Origin: Nocardiopsis sp. CNR-923
GTDB lineage: Bacteria > Actinomycetota > Actinomycetes > Streptosporangiales > Streptosporangiaceae
Reading direction: 5' to 3'
NCBI RefSeq assembly: GCF_001942255.1
Contig: NZ_MKKC01000068.1
Coordinates: 1-64,000, forward strand
Length of the DNA: 64,000 nucleotides
The stretch's first letter is position 1. Each line of letters opens with the position of its first letter. Shown here in pieces: positions 58,527-64,000 of the stretch. The notes beneath the pieces were generated by a model, which was not told the origin of the DNA, did no database searches, and saw only the letters and a program-made list of their open reading frames with translations. A program made the position numbers and the translations under genes.

Positions 58527-58640
58527 TTGCCGGAATCGGGACCGGCGCGGACGGGACGTTCCAGGCAGGGCCCGCGCACGGGCCTTTGGCTCTATGTTGG
58601 AGGGAGGTTGCCCCAGCGTTTCGTCCGAAGGAGCAGTGCC

Positions 58641-60002
58641 GTGGCCCAGGTCCTCGTGGTGGCGGACGACCTCACCGGAGCCAACGCCACCGGTGCCCGG
58701 TTCGCGCGCACCGGCATGCGCGTTGCCACGGTGACCCCCGAGCACGTGAGCCGGGTACAGGCCGACTACGACGTCGTCGTGGCCAACCTGGACAGCCGCC
58801 ACGTGCCCCCCGAGCAGGCGGCCGACCTGGTCACCGACGTGGTCGAGGCGGTCTGGCCGGTGGGTTTGGTGGTCAAGCGGACCGACAGCACCCTGAGGGG
58901 AAACGTCGGCGCGGAACTGGAGGCCGCCTACGACGCCGTGCGCGAGCGGGTGCCGTCCGGGACCCGCGTCAGGGTCCTGTTCACTCCGGCCTTCCCCGGC
59001 TCCGGCCGGATCACGGAGGACGGCGTGCAGCTGCTCAACGGGCAGCCGCTGGAGCGTACCGACCTGGCGCTCGATCCCCTGAACCCGATGACCACCAGTG
59101 TCGTGAGCGACATCCTCGCCGCGCAGACCGACCTGCCGGTGCGGCATGTGCCCGTCCGGCAGATCACCCAGAAGATGCTCACCGCGGAGCTGCTCGCGGG
59201 CGACGAACCCGTGGTGGTGTGCGACGCGAGTTCGGAACAGCACCTGAACGACATCGCGGAGGCGGCGGCCGAGGCGCACCACGAGGCGGGGGTCGTGTGG
59301 GTGTCGGTCGACCCTGGGCCGACCGGGGCGCTGCTCGCCTACGCGCTGCGTCTGCGCGGCCAGGCCGGCTCGCGCGGTGCGCTGCTCGGGGTCACGGGCA
59401 GTACGACCGACCTGACGCGCCGCCAGTTGGCGACGGTGGCGCGGACGGGGGCGGTGCGGTTCGTCGATCTCGACGCGGTGGCGCTCAGTGATCCGGACGG
59501 CGACCACGCGGACAAGGTCGCCGAGGACCTGACCGAGCAGTTGACGTCGACGGGCTTCCCGGAGCTGTGCGTGCTGCGCGTGGTGACCACCGCCGAGCAC
59601 GTGCGGGAGCTGCCGGTCCAGGCCAGGGCGGAGCTGCCCGGACGGATCGCCCGCCTGGTGGCGGACGTGATCAACGACATCGCGGACACGGCGGGGCCTC
59701 AGGCTCTGCCGAGCGGGTTGTACCTGACCGGGGGAGACCTCACCGCGAGCCTCCTGGACGAACTGGACGTGCACGCGGTGGACGTCGGCGGCGAGGTCGT
59801 GCCGCTGGCCGTGCACGGGCACCTGAGCGGCGGGCCGCTGGACGGCACGCCGGTGGTGGCCAAGGGGGGTCTGGTCGGCGACGACATCACGCTGGTCGAG
59901 TGCCTGGCGAAGCTGCGCAGGGCCGTGCAGACGCGGCTGCACCAGGTGCACTCGGAGGTGTCGGAGCACGTCGTGCCGACCCTGACCAGGGGCCCCGCCT
60001 GA
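58641..60002 (+). CDS. Four-carbon acid sugar kinase family protein (DUF1537)
   Basis: The product has 453 residues. The N-terminal half starts VLVVADDLTGANATGARFAR, then LVVKRTDSTLRGNVGAELEA, the sugar-acid site of this family. The C-terminal nucleotide domain has SGLYLTGGDLTASLL and the late VVAKGGLVGDDITLVE. Members phosphorylate erythronate, threonate or denatonate-like acids. GTG at 58641 follows AAGGAG. No aldolase or isomerase partner is adjacent, so the substrate is open. Confidence 0.92.
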   Translation: MAQVLVVADDLTGANATGARFARTGMRVATVTPEHVSRVQADYDVVVANLDSRHVPPEQAADLVTDVVEAVWPVGLVVKRTDSTLRGNVGAELEAAYDAVRERVPSGTRVRVLFTPAFPGSGRITEDGVQLLNGQPLERTDLALDPLNPMTTSVVSDILAAQTDLPVRHVPVRQITQKMLTAELLAGDEPVVVCDASSEQHLNDIAEAAAEAHHEAGVVWVSVDPGPTGALLAYALRLRGQAGSRGALLGVTGSTTDLTRRQLATVARTGAVRFVDLDAVALSDPDGDHADKVAEDLTEQLTSTGFPELCVLRVVTTAEHVRELPVQARAELPGRIARLVADVINDIADTAGPQALPSGLYLTGGDLTASLLDELDVHAVDVGGEVVPLAVHGHLSGGPLDGTPVVAKGGLVGDDITLVECLAKLRRAVQTRLHQVHSEVSEHVVPTLTRGPA

Positions 60003-60078
60003 GACCGTCGCGCACGCGCCGGGGAGGTTACGAGGACTTGCTCGCCTTCCTCACGAAGTAGCGGGTGCGGCGGGCGGC

Positions 60079-60107
60079 GCCGGGAGGCACCCCGGGTTCC
60101 TCCCGCG
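60079..60107. terminator. Convergent GC hairpin
   Basis: CGGGAGG (60081-60087) and CCTCCCG (60099-60105) pair with an 11-base loop between the convergent sugar kinase and hydrolase genes. The stem is short and there is no T tract. Confidence 0.45.
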
Positions 60108-60113
60108 CCCGGC

Positions 60114-61013
60114 TCACGTGTGCTCCGGGGACGCCTCCAGGTGGTCGGCGGCCAGCTTCTCCAGCAGCTCGGCCAACACCCCGGGCGCCTCCAGCGGTCC
60201 CATGTGCCCGATTCCCGGCACCTCCCGCACCTCCTCGCACCGCGCGAGCAACGACCCGATGTGGTGCGCGTGCCACGGCGGCGTGAACCTGTCCTCGGCG
60301 CCGGCGACGACCACGGTCGGGGCGGTGATCCGGCGTGCCGCGTCCTCCAGTTCCAGGGACGCCAGGACCGCTCCCCAGCGACCGCGCGCCACGGGCTCGC
60401 ACGCGTGCACCATGCGCGTCGTGAGCCGCCTGGCGCGCGGGTCCGACGACCTGCCCAGGACCAGACGCCTCAGGGCGGCGGCGGAGACGGGGTTGGCCGG
60501 GCCCATCGGCAGGGTGGCGCGCAGGAACACCTGCCCGCCGAGGCGCCCGAGCACGCCGGGCAGAGGGAAGGCCGTCGACCTTGCCACCAGCTGCGTGCAT
60601 CCGGTGTTGGTGAGCAGCACGGCGGCGGCGCGGTCGGCGAACGCCCGGCGCGGACCGGCCGCCATCACGGTCATCCCTCCGATGCTGTGACCGGCGACGA
60701 CCGCGCGTCGGCCGCCGGGGACGGTCGCCTCCAGGACGGCGCACAGGTCGTCGGCGAGCTTGTCCGTGCCGTATCCGGCCCTCGTGATCGGGGTCTGGCT
60801 GCGGCCGTGGCCGCGTTGGTCGTACAGGACCACGCGCAGGCTCGGGTCGAGCGCCCGGACGACCGGACCCCAGGAGGCCAGGGACGTGGCCCAGCAGTGG
60901 GCGAGGACCACGGTGGGACCGTCCTCGGGGCCGCGCACCTCGACGTGGAGCCGGGTGCGGTCGGCGGAACGCACGGTGATTTCCCGGGCCGCGCCCAGGT
61001 GTCGGATCGCCAT
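60114..61013 (-). CDS. Alpha/beta hydrolase
   Basis: The product has 299 residues. The nucleophile elbow is VAGHSIGGMTVMA, the Asp is in VVVAGAEDRFTPPW and the His in VPGIGHMGPLEAP. LYDQRGHGRSQTP is typical of lipase/haloperoxidase-like hydrolases. It lies downstream of a DUF4873 gene and a Baeyer-Villiger-type monooxygenase; hydrolysis of the ester or lactone such an enzyme makes would be a logical step, inferred from position. Confidence 0.9.
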   Translation of the reverse strand: MAIRHLGAAREITVRSADRTRLHVEVRGPEDGPTVVLAHCWATSLASWGPVVRALDPSLRVVLYDQRGHGRSQTPITRAGYGTDKLADDLCAVLEATVPGGRRAVVAGHSIGGMTVMAAGPRRAFADRAAAVLLTNTGCTQLVARSTAFPLPGVLGRLGGQVFLRATLPMGPANPVSAAALRRLVLGRSSDPRARRLTTRMVHACEPVARGRWGAVLASLELEDAARRITAPTVVVAGAEDRFTPPWHAHHIGSLLARCEEVREVPGIGHMGPLEAPGVLAELLEKLAADHLEASPEHT

Positions 61014-61040
61014 CGGGGGGCCTCTCGATTGGGGGAACGC

Positions 61041-61360
61041 TCAGTCGTCGTTGGTGACGTGGGGGACCGCGAAGGGCGGGGCGCCCGCTCCGCTGACCGG
61101 ATGCCCTCCCCAGAGGTCGGGCTCGTCCAGGTGGCCGGAGCCTCGTGGCCTTCGGGGGTGCGGATGCGGACGGCGCGCACGCCGCTGGCGAAGGCCGCGC
61201 TCAGGGAGGGGTGGGCCGAGAGCCGCCCCTTCCACCGGTAGTCGCCGGTCAAAGGTGAGAAGTGCCCCGCGAAGTGGGCGTCGACCTCGACCTCCCCGTC
61301 GGGCAGGGCGACGGTCACCGCCCCCCGGTACCCCTCCTCGCCGTCGTCGAACCCGCTCAC
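61041..61360 (-). CDS. DUF4873 domain protein, frame broken once
   Basis: About 107 residues. Landmarks are EEGYRGAVTVALPDGEVEV, FAGHFSPLTGDYRWKGRL and AVRIRTPEGHEAPATL, then DEPDLWGGHPVSGAGAPPF, matching the small DUF4873 proteins often found next to flavin monooxygenases. One base is missing near 61130. GTG overlaps the monooxygenase stop (GTGA), so translation is coupled. Function unknown. Confidence 0.82.
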
Positions 61361-62856
61361 CGCGCCGCCCCCGTGCGGTTGAGGCGCAGGTCGTAGTTGT
61401 GCGGGTCGAACCAGCGGGTCCGCAGCGCGTAACTCCAGGTGAACGAGGGCCACAGCGTGGTGTTGCGCCCCTCCTCGTTCAGGTACCAACTGTCGCACCC
61501 ACCGGACACCCACACGGTGCCCTCCATGGACGCGGCGACCCTTCGGTTGTAGGCGCGCTGGGCCTCGGGTCTGACGCCGAGACGGTCGACCCGGTTGCGG
61601 CACGCGTACCTGAGCGCCTGCATCGTGTACCGGATCTGCGCCTCGATCATGAACACCTGCGAGCTGTGCCCGAGCCCGGTGTTGGGTCCCGCGAGCACGA
61701 AGGCGTTGGGGTACCCGGCGACCGTCGTGCCACGGAAGGCCTGTGCCGTGGAACCCCAGTGCTGGGCCAGGGACACCCCGTCGGCGTCGAGGATCCGCTG
61801 GGCGATCGGCGGGTCGGTCACGTGGAAGCCGGTGCCGAGGATGACCGTGTCGACTTCGTGCTCGGTCTCGTGCCCCGAGGCGTCGCGGGTGACGACCGCG
61901 TGCGGGCGGATCTCGACGATGCCGTCGGTGACGACGTCGACGTTGGGCTGCGCGAGCGCCGGATAGTAGTCGTTGGACATGAGGATGCGCTTGCAGCCCG
62001 CGCGGAAGTCGGGGGTGAGCTTGGCGCGCAGCCGGGGGTCCTTGACGCCGCGGTGGATGTTGGCCCGGCCGAGCCGCTCGACGACGGACAGCAGTCGTGG
62101 GTTCTTGGCGAAGCCGAACACGTAGTTCTCCCGCCCCCAGTAGATGCTCGTGCGGGCGATCCGCTGGGTGAGGGGAAGGTTGCGGAACAGCCAGCTCTCC
62201 AGCCTGGTGATGTCGCGGTCGTGGCGGAGGATCACCCAGGGCGCGGTGCGCTGGAACAGGCTGAGCGTTGCGACCTTCGGCTGGATCCGGGGGACGAACT
62301 GGATCGCCGACGCCCCGGTGCCGATCACAGCCACCCGGCGGCCCGTCAGGTCGTGACCGTGGTCCCAGTCGGCCGAGTGGAACATCGTCCCCTCGAAGGT
62401 GTCCAGCCCCTTGATGTCCGGGAAGGAGGGGTCGGCGAGCGGCCCCGCGCCGCTGACCAGGAACTGGGCGGTGACCGTGCCGCCGGTGGTCTCGATCCGC
62501 CACCGGTCGCGCCGGGGCTCCCACCGCGCGGCGGTCACGTCGTGGCGGTGGCGGACGTGGCGGTCGACGCCGTACTCTCCCGCGACGCGCCTGAGATACT
62601 CCCAGATCTCGGACTGGGAGGAGAACGAGCGGCTCCAGCCGGGGTTGGGCGCGAACGAGAAGGAGTACAGGTGCGAGGGGACGTCGCAGGCGGCGCCGGG
62701 ATAGGAGTTGTCCCGCCAGGTGCCGCCCACGTCGTCGGCGCGTTCCAGGACCACGAAGTCCTCCAGGCCGGCCTGGAGGAGCCGAACCGCCATGCCGATC
62801 CCGGCGAAACCGGTCCCGATGACGGCGACCCTGAAGTGCGGTGGTTCTTCGGTCAA
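61357..62856 (-). CDS. Flavin-containing monooxygenase, Baeyer-Villiger type
   Basis: The product has 499 residues. The FAD site is VAVIGTGFAGIGMAVRLL, the NADPH site VAVIGTGASAIQFVPRI, and the Baeyer-Villiger fingerprint F-x-G-x3-H-x3-W is complete in FEGTMFHSADWD. It inserts oxygen beside a carbonyl carbon to make an ester or lactone. TVILGTGFHVTD and YPNAFVLAGPNTGLGHSS are also conserved. Coupled to DUF4873 and followed by a hydrolase. Confidence 0.93.
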   Translation of the reverse strand: MTEEPPHFRVAVIGTGFAGIGMAVRLLQAGLEDFVVLERADDVGGTWRDNSYPGAACDVPSHLYSFSFAPNPGWSRSFSSQSEIWEYLRRVAGEYGVDRHVRHRHDVTAARWEPRRDRWRIETTGGTVTAQFLVSGAGPLADPSFPDIKGLDTFEGTMFHSADWDHGHDLTGRRVAVIGTGASAIQFVPRIQPKVATLSLFQRTAPWVILRHDRDITRLESWLFRNLPLTQRIARTSIYWGRENYVFGFAKNPRLLSVVERLGRANIHRGVKDPRLRAKLTPDFRAGCKRILMSNDYYPALAQPNVDVVTDGIVEIRPHAVVTRDASGHETEHEVDTVILGTGFHVTDPPIAQRILDADGVSLAQHWGSTAQAFRGTTVAGYPNAFVLAGPNTGLGHSSQVFMIEAQIRYTMQALRYACRNRVDRLGVRPEAQRAYNRRVAASMEGTVWVSGGCDSWYLNEEGRNTTLWPSFTWSYALRTRWFDPHNYDLRLNRTGAAR

Positions 62857-63009
62857 GATGGGGTCCCTTCGTGCGAACCGGACCGGCCCCGTGGGGTCGG
62901 GGGAGTAGGGCCCCGGGGGCGCGGCGCGTTCGCCCCCGGGGGGTGGGAGCCGTCGTCGGAGGGGCGCTGCGCGTTCCGCCCGCCGATGACGGCGTTCACG
63001 GGCTCGGCG

Positions 63010-63923
63010 TCAGCGGCCGAGCAGTCCGGCCTTCCTCCAGAAGCGCCGACCCGGGCCGGAGACGGCGCCGGCGGTGGTCAGGGTCGCCACGACCTTGCGG
63101 GCCGCCCAGGTCTTGGTGTCGATCCAGTGCGGGTTGGCGCTGGCGACCCGGCGGGCCTCGCCGGGGTCCAGCCCGACCCGCTCGTAGACCTTCGGGTTGA
63201 TCAGCCTGGTGGTCGAGTAGTAGGTGACCAGGCCCAGGAGGAGGCGGCTGTAGGCCTTGTTCAGGGCCCCGCGCCCCGCCCAGTCCCGCGCGAACTCCTC
63301 ACGCGCGTAGCGCATGTGCCGCGCCTCCTCCACCACGTGGATGCGGGAGACCGAGCGCACCAGGGGCAGGATCCGCTCGTCCGCCATCGCCTCGCGCTGG
63401 ATCTGGTCGAGGACCTCCTCGACGAACAGGGCCCCCGCGAAGATCAGCGGTCCGTGCGCGATCGCCTTGAACACCCGTCCGAGGTGGTAGGCGACCGGGT
63501 CGAGTCGGTGCGCCCGCCATCCGAGCTTGCCGACCATCCTGGCGAACATGACCGTGTGGCGACACTCGTCGGCGATCTCGGTGTAGGCGTACTGGACGTG
63601 GTTGGTCGTGGGGTCGTTGCGGTAGGCGTGCCGCACCAGCATCTGCATGAGGATGGTCTCGAACCAGATGCCGACGGTGGCGACGGAGGCGACCTCCAGG
63701 CGGCTCAGTTCCCTGCGCTTCTCCTCGCTGAGCCGGTCCCACAGGTGGGTGCCGTAGAGGGAGATGCGCTCGGGGCGCAGGGCCCACATGCCGGGGTCCA
63801 CCGGGGCGTCCCAGTCGATCTCGACGAGCGGGTCGAAGGAGCCTTGGCCGAACCGCGCAGCAGGCGCCCGGCGATGTCCTCACGGTCGGTGAGTCGGGGT
63901 TCGGCGGTGGTCCGAACGTTCAT
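63010..63923 (-). CDS. AurF-like diiron oxygenase, frame broken once
   Basis: About 304 residues. Iron ligands are seen in ETILMQMLVRHAYR, YTEIADECRHTVMFARMVG and IHVVEEARHMRYA (E-x-x-H pairs), the pattern of the p-aminobenzoate N-oxygenase (AurF, PF11583) group. One base is missing near 63842 (restoring AKGSFDPLVEIDWD). ATG at 63923 follows GGAGGGA. Substrate unknown; the neighbouring monooxygenase suggests a shared oxidation pathway. Confidence 0.88.
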
Positions 63924-64000
63924 CTCGTCCCTCCTCGGGAAACGTGCGGCCGGGGGTCGGCGCCGACGTGACGGGCATGGAGCCCCTGGGCGATCTCCGC
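63920..64000 (-). CDS. C-terminal end of a further gene (partial)
   Basis: From the window edge a minus-strand frame stays open for 26 codons (AEIAQGLHARHVGADPRPHV and on) with G/C at most third positions, and its TGA overlaps the diiron oxygenase ATG (ATGA). That overlap suggests a real, translationally coupled upstream gene. Too short to assign a family. Confidence 0.4.
   Translation of the reverse strand, partial: AEIAQGLHARHVGADPRPHVSRGGTR

Overview
This 64 kb window comes from a very GC-rich actinobacterium. GTG and TTG starts are common, and most coding frames are strongly G/C at the third codon position. The gene content (type-A PBP beside an rRNA operon, DUF3618, DUF6286/AmaP alkaline-shock operon, NrtR/nadA, DUF4429-SHOCT, PP2C/CHASE3 signalling triad) fits the Nocardiopsis/Streptosporangiales type of genome. 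That placement is an inference from gene style, not a search result.

Layout. 1-400: 3' end of a 23S rRNA gene, a 5S rRNA gene and two intrinsic terminators. 408-4408: a methyltransferase and a large class A penicillin-binding protein. 4411-4550: a convergent terminator hairpin that seems to have been split by a 106-bp insertion. 4574-7675: a translationally coupled minus-strand set (GT4 glycosyltransferase, methyltransferase, terpenoid-cyclase-fold protein). 7840-9844: an MBL-fold hydrolase divergent from a TetR regulator, with palindromes between. 9883-11335: a sigma factor and a single-span membrane protein. 11483-13348: nadA divergent from an NrtR-type regulator over a long palindrome. 13408-17942: HAD hydrolase and an osmoprotectant-type ABC importer. 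18239-20443: flavin reductase and SppA. 20603-28249: lipoprotein, M16 peptidase pair, Ser/Thr kinase, an odd tRNA, PrxQ, CDP-alcohol phosphatidyltransferase, DUF3618. 28327-30612: PLP-dependent deaminase/aldolase and PurU. 30922-33530: six-gene Asp23/AmaP operon. 33667-34235: RelB/RelE-like toxin-antitoxin pair with a nonsense codon in the antitoxin. 34466-39159: glycine riboswitch, gcvT, gcvH, glyA and sdaA, a route from glycine through serine to pyruvate. 39266-49437: class D beta-lactamase, DAHP synthase, acyl-CoA synthetase, DUF4429, prolyl aminopeptidase, ferredoxin and its reductase, asparaginase, exonuclease. 49589-51135: heme oxygenase and TetR with operator-like repeats. 51463-55739: PP2C/response regulator, CHASE3 histidine kinase, response regulator, LMW phosphatase. 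55835-60002: fructosamine-kinase family, Gfo/Idh/MocA oxidoreductase, TetR, four-carbon acid sugar kinase. 60114-64000: hydrolase, DUF4873, Baeyer-Villiger-type monooxygenase, AurF-like diiron oxygenase and the edge of a further gene.

A property of the whole window: 23 otherwise ordinary genes are broken by a total of 27 frame changes. Every one has the sign of a single missing base, many next to short G or C runs. This points to systematic base loss in the sequence rather than gene decay, so I annotate these as genes spanning the break and give the position of each break. The one different lesion is an in-frame TGA in the antitoxin.
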